From Acanthamoeba castellanii str. Neff (lineage: Eukaryota > Discosea > Longamoebia > Acanthamoebidae), in assembly GCF_000313135.1 (NCBI RefSeq), contig NW_004457592.1, forward strand, positions 511,811-575,810: DNA of 64,000 bases, in the 5' to 3' direction. A program made the position numbers and the translations under genes. Below the pieces are notes generated by a model that ran no database searches, had not been told where the DNA came from, and saw only the letters and a program-made list of their open reading frames with translations. Shown here piece by piece: positions 33,065 to 46,292 of the stretch; positions within the stretch are counted from its first letter, which is position 1, and every line of letters begins with the position of its first letter.

Positions 33065-34790
33065 ATGTCAGCAGCGATGGAGGAGAGCCGGAAGAAGAAG
33101 AGGAAGAAGATTGAAGAAGAGGAAGCGGTGGAGAAATCGAGCAGTGATGAAGCCGTGGATGAGAAGAAATCGAAGAAATCGAAGAAGGTAAAAAAGGCCA
33201 AGACGAAGGAGGAGGACAAGAAGGAGAAGAAGGAGAAGAAGGAGAAGAAGGAGAAGAAGGAGAAAAAGAGCAAGAAGGACAAGAAGAAAGATAAAAAGGA
33301 CAAGAAGGATAAGAAGAAAAAGAAAACGAAGAAGAGGGAGCCATCATCTGATGAAGGAGACAGCAACGGTACCGAAGAGAAGCAGGCCGCGCGAGCCAAG
33401 AAGCGAAGGAAGCGCGAAGCGGACGTGGCCCAGCTCGAGTCCGAAGCGGCCGCCACCATGGCCGAAGCCGTGGCCGAAGCTGCCAAGCCCGACCCCAGCG
33501 CTACGAACGCTGCCGCAGCGGCCGGCGACTCAGCCGCGGCGGAGGCCGGTGCCGAGCAGCCAGCGGTGAAGACCTACCCGCCGCCCCCGCCGGGCAACGT
33601 CACCCTTCTGCTGTTCTACCAGTACGTGCGACCGAGCTGGACTCCGTCCGCCGCGCGCAACGCCGAGAACTATGCACGCGACAGCCTCACCCACCACGGC
33701 TGCACCGGCCGCCTACGATGCGCCCGGGAGGGTTTCAACGGTACCACTTTTTTTCTCTTTTTTTGTTTTTTTGTGTTTTATTTTAGTTTATTTATAATTG
33801 TATTATATTTTATCCAATTATATATATTATTTATTGTGCGCAGTGCATCTCACGCCCGTGTGCGATTGTGTGTCGTGTCGTGTCGTGTTAGGCACGCTGA
33901 CGGGCAGCGCGGAGGGCATCCGCGGCTTCTGCCAGGACCTGCGTGACTACGACCACGAGAAGTTCGGCGCGACGGACTTCAAGATCGTGGACGGACTGCG
34001 CGACAACCAGCGCCTCAAGGGGCTCAAGGTGTGGCACGTGGAGGAGCTGGTGACCTACGGCTTCGGCGCCGCCACGGCGACGCGGGGCGTGGCGCCCCTG
34101 GAAGCCGGCGGCACGCACCTGCCCCCGGAGGAGTGGCACGCCAAGGCCGCCGAGCCCGACACGGTGCTGATCGACGTGCGCAACGCCAACGAGAACGCCA
34201 TCGGGCGCTTCCAGCCGCTGGGCGACGCGTCGCGCGTGCTCGACCCCAACATGCGCACCAGCACCGAGTTCCCGGCGTGGGTGGACGAGGCCTTCCCCAA
34301 GCTGCAGGCCGCCAAGAAGGTGCTGATGTACTGCACGGGCGGCATCCGGTGCGAGCGGGCCAGCGCGCTGCTGGTCCAGAAGGGCCTCGACGCCTCCAAG
34401 GTGTTCCAGCTCGAGGGCGGCATCCATCGGTACCTCGAGGCCTTTCCCACGGGCGGCCACTGGATCGGCAAGAACTACACCTTCGACCGCCGCTTCGCGC
34501 ACGGACCGGTCGACGCGCCGCCCGAGGCGCAGGTACCCGTGGGCCGCTGCTGCCTGTGCACGGCGCCCTGGGAGCGGTACCAGGCCCACAAGAAGTGTGT
34601 CGTGTGCCGCATGGAGGTGCTCCTGTGCCGCGAGTGCGAGCGCAGCGGCAAGTACAAGGGACAGACCCTCAAGTGCCACCTGTGCGGCGGACCCAAGCCC
34701 AGCTACCTGCCCGACGATGACGCCGCCACCACCACCTTCAAGCCCAAGAACAGGGGCCACAGCTCCTTTGAGGCGGAGGGCGACTACTGA
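33065..34790 (+). CDS. TrhO/TSTD2-like rhodanese-domain protein
   Basis: Two exons, 33065-33740 and 33892-34790 (524 aa). The first 100 residues are a Lys/Glu-rich tract (KKEKKEKKEKKEKKEKKSKK), likely nuclear or nucleolar. Then comes the TrhO (YceA/UPF0176) fold: VTLLLFYQYVRPSW, LRCAREGFNGTLTGS, a rhodanese domain with TVLIDVRNANENAIGRF and the active loop YCTGGIRCERAS whose first Cys is the predicted catalytic residue. A C-terminal Cys cluster (CCLCTAPW...CVVCRMEVLLCREC...CHLCGG) may bind zinc. Bacterial relatives hydroxylate U34 of tRNA. Animal TSTD2 shares the arrangement; the substrate here is unknown. Confidence 0.88.
33211..33320. repeat. AAGAAGGAG coding microsatellite
   Basis: Imperfect GAAGAAGGA units inside the first TrhO-like exon, read as KKEKKEKKE. 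Confidence 0.85.
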
Positions 34791-34809
34791 TGTCCGTCAC
34801 TGGAGAACA

Positions 34810-34841
<32 letters not shown>

Positions 34842-35331
34842 ATAAAAAAAGCCTTTAGTGCAGTCTTTGTAGGTCTTTGCTAAATAAGGAGTACTGATAA
34901 AAAATAGATATAATCAAAATCTTATATTTATTCAAAAATAATAACAGAGCTCTGGCATTTGGCGCGAACGGCACACTTTTGGTGCCACGAAATTCCCGGA
35001 CGGCGAACCAATCGCGTCGGTTGGGCAAAGAAGAGTAACTGCAGACTTGGCAGCGAAAGCACACGGCCACCGAATCGCCACCCGAACGCACGTTGCAACG
35101 TGTGCGGCGGCTGCCGGTGGTTGGGAGGAGACGTTGGGAGGGGGGTGGGGGGTAGGGAACACCCGAGGCGAGGTGTCCGTTACTTCACTTTCTCAACCGC
35201 ACCGCCCCAGCATCTAGACCAGACGTCTGAGGACTGCAGCTGTCGTAGTAGGTCCACGGTACAGCAAGGGACGTTGACACATCCATCAATCCAACACTAC
35301 AACAAAAAGAGCCGTTAGAGAGAGAATAAAG
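34791..35331. other. intergenic with (AATA)n tract
   Basis: 34811-34850 is an AATAAATAAATA run that probably includes the polyadenylation signal of the TrhO-like gene. 34940-35300 is GC-rich without a recognised gene and probably holds the HMG-box promoter. Confidence 0.5.
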
Positions 35332-35811
35332 ATGAGCGACCGCCCAAAGAGATCGACGAAGCAGCCCAGCCGGTTTGGCGAGGACGAGAAGAAGAAGGCG
35401 GCAGCAGAGGCCAAGAAGGTGGGCGTACAGAAGAAGAAGGCCATCTCCAAGAAGAAGCGAATCCCTCCCGGCGTGAAGAGGCCCAAGACTGCCTACATAA
35501 TCTATGCTCAGTCGGCTCGTGCCAAGGTCAAGGAGGTGCGTCGCCTTTCCTTCCCTTTCGCGTGTGCCCACTCATCTCACTCCCATCTCTCGAATTGCCG
35601 ATCACAGGAGAACCCCAGCGCTGGATTCGGCGAGCTCACCAAGCTCGTGTCGGCCCAGTGGAACGCGATGAGCGAAGAAGAAAAGGCCCCTTTCGCGGAG
35701 GAGGCCGCCAAGGACAAGAAGCGCTACGAGCGAGAGGTCAAGGCTGCTGACCCCGGCAGCGACGAAGGAGAGGCGGCCAAGGAAGACGACGAGGATGAGG
35801 GCTCAGAGTAG
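35332..35811 (+). CDS. HMG-box chromatin protein
   Basis: Two exons, 35332-35535 and 35608-35811 (135 aa). A basic N-terminal region precedes one HMG box: PPGVKRPKTAYIIYAQSAR, then FGELTKLVSAQWNAMSEEEK and KDKKRYEREV, with the expected aromatic and Pro positions. An acidic tail (KEDDEDEGSE) ends it, as in HMGB/NHP6 proteins. It bends DNA non-specifically in chromatin. Convergent with the ubiquitin-S27a gene, 171 bases apart. Confidence 0.92.
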   Translation: MSDRPKRSTKQPSRFGEDEKKKAAAEAKKVGVQKKKAISKKKRIPPGVKRPKTAYIIYAQSARAKVKEVRRLSFPFACAHSSHSHLSNCRSQENPSAGFGELTKLVSAQWNAMSEEEKAPFAEEAAKDKKRYEREVKAADPGSDEGEAAKEDDEDEGSE

Positions 35812-35982
35812 GGCAACGACTAAGGTGTACATTGCAAAACAATAATAAAGATCATAAACAGCAATGACACACAGTCGTGATGCAAGGGAAGGGGATGGGC
35901 ATGAGCGGGAGAGAGCAACAGAGATGAAGGTGATTTTCCGAATTTTTTATTTACCCACTCCCGAAGTACGGATCGAATCCAT

Positions 35983-36767
<785 letters not shown>

Positions 36768-36779
36768 TCAAAACATTGG

Positions 36780-38746
36780 TTAGTTTACTTCGGCTTCCGG
36801 TGTCTCGCGAGTGGCGAGGCTCAGCTTGGCCAGGGCGGCCTCGACCGTCGGCTCGTCGTCGTCGGCGACTTGGGCGGCCGCCGTGCTGCGCAGGACGGGC
36901 CAGTGGTCGGCGTGGACCTCCTTGACGGCGTTCACCACCTTCTTGGCCTTGTTCATCAGCTCCTGCGCCGCTGCGGCATCGTATTGCAGCTTCCTCTTGT
37001 CCAGATCCTACGCACACGGTATGGTGGGCAAGGTAAAGAAGGTAGTGCGTGCAATGAAGAAGAAGAGGAAGAGGGTGCAGACGGAATGACGACGATATAT
37101 GTACCCTTTGTTCCTCTTCCACGTTAAACTCCTGCTCGCCCAACAGCGCCCGAATGCACGCCTCTGCGCACGTAGCGATGATTCGCACGTTGTACCCGCC
37201 TGTAGCCACACATCCGAGTCAACAATAACAACAACAACAACAACAACAACAGGCGAGCGAGCGAGTATACCCTCGAGAGCGAGCACCACCTTTCCGTTGG
37301 TGGCCGCGAGGAGCATTCGCGTCATCTGCTGATAGCCGCTAGCCGTGATGGTCATACCGCCCAGGGGGTCGCCCCACGCGGCGTCGAAGCCGCACGACAC
37401 CAGCACTAGGTCGGGCTGATACGCCTTGGCCACGGGCACCACGAGCTGCTCGAAGGCGTAGAGGTACTCGGCGTTGCCGGCGCCAAAGAAGTTCCACGGC
37501 ACGTTGATGTTGTAGCCCTTGCCCTCGCCCGCGCCAACGGACTCCAGAGGCCCGCTGTTGGGGTAGAAATCGGGCTCGAATCGGTGGAGCGAGAGGAAGA
37601 GCACCTGGTCACCACCACCACCACCACCACCACCATCGAGGCCCACGTTGTGAGCGAGCGAGCAGGATGGGCCGAGGCCACGCGGCAAGCGAACTAAATA
37701 CCCACCTTGTCTGTTTCGTAGAAGGTCTTTTCCGTGCCGTTTCCGTGGTGGACGTCCCAGTCCACGATCATGATCTTCTTGATGTGTGGTTGCGTGTCGA
37801 GGATCGTCTGATGATGATGTGATTGAACGCGCGCGTGTATGCTTGTCAGACATTATGCGGTCAGCGTGCCGCCAGGATGATCGTCGGCGTACCTGCACTG
37901 CGACCGCAACGTTGTTGAACAGACAGAATCCTTGGGATTGCCCGGGCTCGGCGTGGTGGCCCGGCGGCCTGCAGCCGTGCACGGACATGCGTGCAGCGTT
38001 AAATATTCACCCAGTCAACGCGGCAGTGTCTCAGCGCGCTCATGAGAAGAAGCCCAAGGGGTGTGCATAATACCTGATGAGAGCAAATCCATTGTCCAGC
38101 TCGCCCGTAGCCACCTTGGTGGTGAGCTCCACCAGACCACCTGGCGGCCACATTGGTGCGTAACGTTCAGAGCACAATCATCACCACCATCAGAGGGTCA
38201 ATGATGGACGAACCGGCGGCGAGGCGGGCAGCGCGCTCGGAGTACTCGTTGGCGTAGGTGTCGGCGTCGAAGTAGGCCATGCCGCCTCCCTTGGCGTCCT
38301 CCGCCTTCTCGTGGACTCGATCCACGTGCTGCGTCCACAATGCAGGACCAGTGCGTGAGCTACGATGAAGACCACGAGAACCAAGACAGCGACAGAGTCG
38401 GTTCCTGCAGCCCACAGACGCAGCCGTACCTCCTTGGTGTGGACGCACATGAGCTCCTCCTCGCCGGCCTCCCTGGCGACGACCCGCTGGCAACGGTCGA
38501 CGATGCCCTTGTCCCGGAGCCGGTCCCACGAGGCCCATAGCCGCTTGGGCTTCTCCGGGTGCCAATCTGATGGGTCCGGCTGCTCCGTCACGATGAGCCA
38601 AGACGAATAGCGGGGGAGGGCGAGGAGATGGCGGATTAATCTTGATCTGGAGATTGTTGAGATTGAGCTTGCGTGAGTACCGCGTGCTTGATCATGTACT
38701 CATCGTAAACGATTCCCGTTGCCTTGTCACCCACCTTAGCCTCCAT
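36780..38746 (-). CDS. class II histone deacetylase (HDA1/HDAC6-like catalytic domain)
   Basis: Nine in-phase exons on the minus strand: 38681-38746, 38430-38582, 38214-38328, 38074-38140, 37893-37968, 37706-37807, 37271-37604, 37105-37199, 36780-37007 (411 aa). Motifs in order: [72 protein letters not shown] (the His pair and metal ligands), [16 protein letters not shown] and LALEGGYNV. All zinc ligands and the catalytic His dyad are present. It removes acetyl groups from histones or from tubulin-type substrates. A helical tail of about 75 residues ([19 protein letters not shown]) follows. No ubiquitin-binding zinc finger or second domain is present. Confidence 0.94.
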
Positions 38747-39206
38747 TTCGTTGTTTACGATGCAGTCAACAAAATAAGACTGTTCTCCTTTTGTTTCACT
38801 CGATTTTATTATTTAAATTATGCGTGTGGGCAGACGTCTCGGGTGGACCACCGAAGCGGAAACCAAGGCCGACCTTCAGCGGATGAGCCTATCACTTGAA
38901 GGTCAGCCGATGTACAGAACGGGAAGAGATGATGATGGTTCCTTGAAGCTACGCTCGCCGCGAAAGTGCCATCGTGTCCTCAGCTTCGTCATCAGCACTT
39001 GTTACGGCCACCGGTCGGGAGAGCGCGGCTGGCGACAAGGACTCAGAGAGAAGGGGGACACGTTGTTGTTAGCGTTCCAATCTTCGTTAGGAGCTAGCCA
39101 CGGAAAGCGAGGAGAAGCGGACCGTGGTTTTTTGTGATCTTCTGATAGCCCATTGACCTCGCGTGGTTCACGTTGCGCGCAGTCTCGTGGAGGTACGCCC
39201 GACGCC
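38747..39206. other. intergenic between HDAC start and CDC20 stop
   Basis: Open frames exist (for example 38820-39137 plus) but none has recognisable content or splice context. Probably HDAC promoter and CDC20 3' UTR. Confidence 0.45.
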
Positions 39207-40734
39207 TCAGCGAATGTGGTTCAGGCGCGTAGACTCTGGCTGGGAGGCTCCTCCGTCCTTGCGCGACGACGAGCGGGAAGACCCAGTCCCGACCGGCCAC
39301 ACCTTCCACAGGCGGATCCGCTCGTCCGAGGCGCACGACGCCACCGTCTCTCCGTCGGGGCTGAGCGCCGTGAACAGCACGCGCGAAGTATGGCCGTGGA
39401 GGTCACCGACCTTCGCCATCGTGGGGAACTTCCACACCGAGAGCTGGTGGTGCGGGAAGCCGTGCGACGAGATGAGCTCCTTGTGCGTTCGTGACCACAG
39501 CAAGCTGCAGACCTGCGAGCCGGTGTCGATCGAATGCAGGCAGGCGCCCGTCCGCGTGTTCCACGTCTTGATGCAGCGATCGGCAGTGCCGCCACCGGAC
39601 GCCAGCAGACCACCTTGCCAGGGACACCACGCGAGCGCCTTGACCGCCGACGTGTGGTGGTCGAGCCTGAAGCGCGGGGCTGTGGTGCGACCTTCGTCCC
39701 ACACGTGGAGGATGTTGTCGTTGCCTCCCGACGCAAGCTGCATGCCGTCCTCGCTCCACTTGAGACCGCACACTTCATCCGAGTGGCCCGCCAGCTGAGC
39801 GACCAAGTTCTGCGCGATCCGTACGTCGTGGTTGATGATCGTGGTGTCGCGACTGCCGCTCGAGAGGATGGCGCGATTCCACGACAGCGAGGAGACGCGG
39901 TCGTGGTGGCCTCGCATGACTCTCAGCGGACGGCTCTGGGTGACATCCCACAGCTGCACCTCGTTGCTGCTGGTGCCTGAGCATCAGCACAACAGTGGTA
40001 AAGGTGAGCGCGATGCTGAGCAGCGTCTTCGACGCGAGAGCGTAAAGCGAGTCTTAACGAGAGAGTCTTAACATGGTCTGAAGTCGAAACGTACCAAAGG
40101 CAATGGTGTTGCCATCAGCCATCCACGAGACGGAGGTGATGCTGTCCTCGTCTTCAGGCATCTCGAAGAGCATGTCGATCTTGGACGAGGTGGCGTTCCA
40201 CAGGTAGAGGGTGCGCCCGAGCGCCACCGCCAGCACGTTGTGGACCGACCAGTCGAGCAGGTTGAGGTAGTAGTCGTCTCGAAGGCCCGGGGCATCGAGC
40301 ACCCGCTCAGGACCCGACGGCAGCCTTCTGGTCGAAGAAGAAACGTTAGAGGAGAGGGAGGGGGTAGACGTGCCTGGCTTCTTGTTGGCCGAGTAGAGAG
40401 TCTTCATCTGGTTCTGGTAGGTCTCGAGAACGGGTGCCTTGTGCTTGTAGGCGAGGATCTTTGTCGCCTTGCTCTCGCCCAGAAGCACTCCCGACAGGGA
40501 TGACGTGTAGCGCTCCCACACAGCAGGGCTGCGCACGACAGACGTGGGGATGTTGGGGTGAGTATTCTCCTTCTTCGTAAAGGGGAAGGAGGCCACGGAT
40601 GTGGCGGAGGTGAGGCTGTAGTGGGCAGCTTCAAAGTTCATGCCACCACGGGCGGGGATGAAGCGGTCGCCGATGGCCTCAGGGGCAGGACTCATCAGCA
40701 TCGTAGACGAGTGAAGGGGTCGCTTGGTGTTCAT
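39207..40734 (-). CDS. CDC20: APC/C activator CDC20
   Basis: Two exons on the minus strand, 40095-40734 and 39207-39976 (about 469 aa). N-terminus [30 protein letters not shown], then seven WD40 blades starting [20 protein letters not shown] and including [45 protein letters not shown] and [18 protein letters not shown]. It ends with Ile-Arg, the IR tail that docks on the APC/C. The blade sequences fit CDC20 better than CDH1. A pyrimidine-rich 42-base stretch near 40330-40375, in frame, may be an extra short intron. It recruits securin and cyclins for ubiquitination at anaphase. Confidence 0.95.
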
Positions 40735-41310
40735 CTCAACGAGATTCTTGCAGTTTCAGCTGAACTGGAATCTAGCGCAGGTTCAAACCAGAAATGGAGT
40801 CTCGGAAGAAACGGTGCGTTGTTCCTTCCCGCCAAAACGAAAAAGTGAAAAAGAAAAAGGAAAGACAAAATAAACGAAATATTTCGCGGGTCATTTTAGT
40901 TTTGTGTTCGCCGTGGAAAGGGCGTGGAAGAGCTTGAAAAAGATGAGACGACGGCGCCTTCCGCAGATGCATGTCTGGCGGAGGGGCCGATGCTGCAGCA
41001 GCACGCTAATTGCCCGCGACGGCTCAGGCGGGAGCGGTCACCGTGACGGTGTTCGGTTCCCCGCAGGAGACGTCGGCTCAGCGGGCCTCGGGCGAAATTT
41101 CCGTCAGAAGGTCGTGGATCCGTCCGTCTGGCGGCGACGAGCCAGGCCTCCAGCATTTATGCTCACTCGACTCGACTCCTGTGTCTCCACCTCCACTTCA
41201 TCATCACCAGCCTCCTCCTCCCGACTCACACGCCCTCCACATAAGCCGCGGCTCCCCAGTGTGTTGCGTTCAAATTCTCCTTTAGCCACACACACTACAC
41301 ACCCAACAAC
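40735..41310. other. intergenic between divergent CDC20 and four-helix protein genes
   Basis: GC-rich with CT-rich tracts before 41311; no gene recognised. Expected to contain both promoters. Confidence 0.45.
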
Positions 41311-42196
41311 ATGGGCATCACCAAAACCCTCAAGACCAAGCTCGCCCAGCAGCAGGGCTATCAGCCACTCGACAATGCCAGCCAGCAAGAGGTCCAGCAG
41401 CAGCCGCAGCGACGAGTCTCGTTGCAAGCCACCACCCTGGCAGAGAAGCACCAGATGGGCATTCTCAAAGGCGCCTTCATGGTCTTCCTCCTGGGCCTTG
41501 TCTTCGTACGTCTCGACGCCACCTTCCTCTTCTTGCTCGTCTTCTTGTCTGTGGGTCTCACCCATGGCTCCTCTTGTAACTGCAGTGGTCGAGCCTAGCC
41601 AACATCACCGTCAGCGCGCTGATGCGGGAGTGGCCCAACGAGACCGGTAACCCGCGTGTGTCGCCCGTGCTTAACATCGGCGTCAGCGTGCTGGGCGTCC
41701 TCACCGCCTTCATGGGCGCCCTCTGGATGTGGAGGCGCCAGTCCTGCGCCATCTTCCTCGCTGTACGTCGTTACTCCCCTACCTACTATGGCTCTGCTAC
41801 TCAAAACGTAGTCGTTACTCACCCGCTACTTCTTCTTCTTCTTGCATGCAGTTCCTCACGTTCGCGCTCTTGACGACCCTCTACTTGATCAGCTCGGGCG
41901 TCCTCCTGGGCTACACCTTCTCGGGCAAGCTGAGGGACTGCCCCCACGAGTACAGCGTCTACGCCTACCACTCGTTCCACCACGGCTGGACCTTCACCTG
42001 CGAGAAGTTCAACGTCGGCATGTACACCCTGGCCGTGTCGTCGCTGGCCTTTGACGTCATCGGCTGCCAGGCGCTCGTTCTGCTCTTGGTCCTGGCCCTC
42101 TGCCATCAGATCCCCTACGCCATCGCGCTCCTAGAGGAGAAGAACAAGGCCCAGCGTGGCTACATCATCGTCGACGTGGAGTCCGCCTCCGCCTAA
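41311..42196 (+). CDS. four-helix membrane protein of unknown function
   Basis: Three exons, 41311-41505, 41586-41762, 41852-42196 (238 aa). A Gln-rich cytoplasmic N-terminus (GYQPLDNASQQEVQQQPQRR) is followed by four hydrophobic segments: GILKGAFMVFLLGLVF, VLNIGVSVLGVLTAFMGALW, FLTFALLTTLYLISSGVLLG and SLAFDVIGCQALVLLLVLAL. Between helices 3 and 4 lies a His/Tyr-rich loop with two Cys (LRDCPHEYSVYAYHSFHHGW, then CEK). The topology resembles tetraspan proteins but no tetraspanin CCG motif is present. Function unknown. Confidence 0.8.
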
Positions 42197-42550
42197 GCTC
42201 GCTCTACTCTCTTCCACTTCTTCAAACTGCTCTTCAACATCTCACACCTCTACTTCTACTTCCTCCACCATCTGTCCCTCGTGTACATACACGTCCCCAA
42301 CTCTCTCTTCATTCTCCACCGCGATGTCGGTTCCCCTTACAGCGAAGTCTGCAGATGTATATAAATCGTTATTCCTTCCACCTCACGTTGTGCTTGGTCG
42401 TTAGAGTCCACTGAGTGATTGCTTGACTCCTCCCAGCCGAGTGCGTGTGCGGTCGAGCGCGTGCGGCAGATTGCAGCGCCAAGCGAAATTTCTGCGCCTC
42501 ATAGAACCGTTGAGGGCTGCGCAGATTGAACCACAAATTGGCCCAACTCA
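42197..42550. other. intergenic, 3' UTR and ING promoter
   Basis: CT-rich downstream of the four-helix protein. No gene seen. Confidence 0.45.
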
Positions 42551-43896
42551 ATGAGCACCTATCTCGAGAAGTATTTGGAGAGTACGTTCCATCGCCTTGG
42601 CCTTCGCATTATGGCGATTGCGTCCATGAACACAATTTTCGACCTTTCCAGCATGTGATGCTCTTATCATCTTCCACAATTTAATTGCATCATCTGTGCT
42701 GCGCCGCAGGCATCGCAAATCTGCCGCATGAAGTGAAGCGCAACTTTGCGCTCATGCAGGATCTGGACCAGCAGACGCAAGGTACCTTGTTGTCGACGAG
42801 CCCCCAACCTCACATATGGCTGACACCGACGCCGGCCGCGGCCTCACCAGGGACGATGGACAAGCTCGAGCAGTCGTCGCGCGCCTACTTGAAGAGGAAG
42901 GCCAAGGACGCGTCGGTGGCCGACGATCGGGCTCTACAGAAGATACGGGACGACTTCAAGCGCGCGATGGAGACGGGCGACGAGAAGATCGAACTCGCCG
43001 CCCAAACCTACGAGCTGGTGCGAAGCGCGTTCGATTACGTGTGTCGTGTCGTTGGGCGTGTGCGGTGGTGCTAAATTGTGTGAATGCCTTGAGCCAGGTG
43101 GACAAGCACATTCGCCGGCTCGACGCTGACCTGAAGAAGTTCGAAGCCGAGCTCGAGCAACAAGGTGATCACTGCTGTGCGGCACGCGTGAAGCGCGATT
43201 GTGGCGCGCGCAACGCGATGCATTCACACCGAGACACCGAGACTCACATTCGTGTGCTCTCTTTTGGTCACCAGAAACCAAGGGCAAAGGCAAGGGCACC
43301 AAGGCGTCCAAACACAAGGAAAACGGCAAGGGACAAAAGAAGAGGTGTGTGTCGTGTCGTGTCGTGTCGTCCAGGCTTAGTGTGCTTACACGTGTCTTCT
43401 TTGCGCTGCTCCGCTAGCGTGCGGGCAAGCGAGCTTCCGCCGGACGCGGCGCCGCGGCTGTTCAACGTGGACATCGACATGCCCATCGACCCCAACGAAC
43501 CAACCTACTGCATCTGCAACCGCGTCTCCTTCGGCGAGATGGTAGGCTGCGACAACCCCGACGTACGCGCCCGGCTCCTCGCCCTCATCACTCCTTCCCC
43601 CCCCCCACGGCGCTGTTCTCGATAACTCTGCTCACTCGACTACATCGCTTGCTGGCCGCCGTGTGCAGTGCCGTGTGGAGTGGTTCCACTTTGAGTGCGT
43701 CGGTCTCACGAGCCCACCAAAAGGTTCCTCCCGCGCATCTTTTGTTGCGTGTGTGGTGTGCGTGTGTGTGTGTGTGTGTGTGTGGTGTGTTGTGTGTGTC
43801 GTGTCGTGTCTGACGATGTGCTCCCAACGCGCAGGCAAGTGGTATTGCAACGAGTGTTCGGTGGTGCGCAAGAAGCAGGGGATCATCAAAAAGTAA
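42551..43896 (+). CDS. ING-family PHD-finger protein
   Basis: Eight exons: 42551-42581, 42710-42781, 42851-43017, 43098-43164, 43275-43344, 43418-43562, 43669-43723, 43835-43896 (222 aa). N-terminal ING helix [20 protein letters not shown] with [12 protein letters not shown], a coiled region, a Lys-rich linker ([18 protein letters not shown]), and a PHD finger: [41 protein letters not shown], with the Cys4-His-Cys3 zinc ligands and the aromatic residues that read H3K4me3. ING proteins bring HAT or Sin3/HDAC complexes to active promoters. Size and order fit ING4/ING5 or yeast Yng2. Confidence 0.95.
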
Positions 43897-43993
43897 ATTG
43901 GCCTATTTGCATTGTAACAAACACAAGAGAATGTAACAAAACAAAAGTATAAACAAAACAGGTGGTACGGGGTGGTGAGAATATGTGGTGTGG

Positions 43994-46228
43994 CTAGTGG
44001 TAGAAGGCGGCGGTGGCGTTGTGTGTGGCGTTGTGGTGGTTGAGTTCGCAGAGGTCAGCAAAGCCGGTGATGCCCTCGTCCGCAATCTGCAGCGCCCCCG
44101 TCACAATCATTGCCACACCGCTTCCCGCAATCACGAAGGCCTGCACACAAAACACGACACATACGACACGCACACGACACACGACACACGACACGCACAA
44201 ACGTGACACACGATCAATGATGCGTTGCGGTGGCTGGAATGCAAGACCGGGGGGGGGGTAAGCGTAGCGTACGAGAAGGAAGGAGATGATGGAGCTCTTG
44301 TTGAATCGCTTCACGACGTATTGCACGCCGTACTGGCCGACCACGGCGGCGAGCACGCCCAGCACGAAGAACCACAGCGCCGGCTGCCAATTGAGCGCGC
44401 CGATTATGAAGTACTGCGATACTGTTGACAGGGCCGTGAACACCTGTGTCGTACCAACGCGCCGGTGAGCGTACGTGCGCGTAGCCATGTGTCGTGTGTC
44501 GTGCGTCGTGTGTCGTGTGTCGTGTGTCGTGTGTCGTGTGTCGTGTGTCGTGTGTCGTGTGTCGTGTGTCGTGTGTCGTGTGTCGTGTGTCGTGTGTCGT
44601 GCGGTGATGTGTGTCGTGTTGTGAGCGGCGTACGATGATGAAGGAAGAGGTGGCGGTGGCCACTTCGGGGGTCATCCCGATCTCGAGCATCACCGGGCCG
44701 TTGACCATGCCCGACCCGATGCCGAGGAACCCCGCGGCGGTACCGCCGATCGTCCCCGCGAACGGAATCAGGAAGAGCGACTTCACGCTCCACTGCACAT
44801 CGCCTTCCTGTAGTCCCGACATCCCAGAGCGTGTGCGGCCGTGCGTGTGTGCGTGTGCGGTTGTGAGTGCTGTTTGGTCGGGACTCGCCACGAACACGGA
44901 AAGGTGAGCGCACGATGAAGGGCCAGCCGTTCCGTTTGCGGTACGAATAGATAAGCCGCGCGATGATACACGACAGCACCATGAACCCTGCAGAGGCCGA
45001 CACGTCAGTTAGTTAGTTAAAAAAAAAGTTAAGGTGGCGCGTTTGCGTGTCGACATAGAGGACAGAGGGCGGCCGGAGAGAAATACCGAGCATGATGGGG
45101 AACATGACGCCCCATAGGATCCAGAAGTACATGCTGCACTTGACGATACCCAGGTAGCTCTCATCTGTATTCTCGTTAGTTCTGTTCACGTACCACCGCA
45201 CACGCACACGCACACGCACACGCACACGCACACGCACACGCACACGCACACGCACGGGGAAAGAGATACCTGACTCGCCGCCGCCTCGCACGAAGACGAT
45301 GGCAAACATGATGCACCAGACGATGGCCAGATAGAGGAACTTGACGGCGTCGTAGCACCACAGCGGCATGCAGGTCTCGGGCTTGTTCAACACCACTATG
45401 CCGCCGCCGCCTCCGCCCTTGCTTTTGCTTTTGCTCTTCTCGACGTTGTTGAAGTACCGCACGACCGGCTGCTGCGCCTCCTTGTCGAGCAGCGCCTCCT
45501 GCTCGGGCGTGATGTCATTGTCGTCGTTGACGCTGCTGCTGACGGCGCCGTGCAGCGAATGGGCGAGGCCCTTGGCGTGGGCGACGCCCAGGCTCTCCTT
45601 GCCGTAGGGGAAGGCCGTCGGGTGGTGGTGGCCGCCGCTGCCGCCGTCAGCGCCGCCGGGCATGTCGACGCCGCGGTCGATGCTGTCGGCCGTCGGGTTC
45701 ACCGTCATGACTCGGTTTTGTCGCTCGGCCTCCTTGGCCACCTTCTCCTTCTTCCACAGTTTGATCGCCTGTACACGACATACGCACGACACGACACGAC
45801 ACACGACACACGACACACACAGTTGTGAGTTGCTACTGATTGCGCGCAAAGTGGGGTGGGGGAATGCGTACGGCGACAAAGGTTCGGTAGTCGACCAGGC
45901 CGAGCACCAATATGAGCAATATGAGGATGAGCCACTCTGGCAAGATCTTGGGGAGGGGAGAGAAAAGAGAGTCAAGGAAGAGCGCCATAGGCACAGCACA
46001 GCGAGCCAACAGCACAACACAGCCGAGCACAGCACAGCACACTCATCACACCATCGACCCAAAACGTTGAGCACTATCAAAAAGTAGAAGAGAAGGGGAA
46101 GGGTACGACGTAGACGAGGACTCCGACGGTGGTGCCTAATAGCGTGGTGGGTGTCATGACCATCGCTACATCGTAGTCGACCAGCGCTCGCCTGCTCGCC
46201 ACACGTGATGTGAGTTGGTTGTGTGCGA

Positions 46229-46292
<64 letters not shown>

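Noticed and set aside
44488..44610. Regular short repeats that could be mistaken for a CRISPR array
   Set aside because: Units are 7 bp with no spacers and lie in an intron of a eukaryotic gene.
45193..45255. Alternating CACACG as a Z-DNA or array-like element
   Set aside because: Simple hexamer slippage repeat; no evidence of function beyond intronic low complexity.
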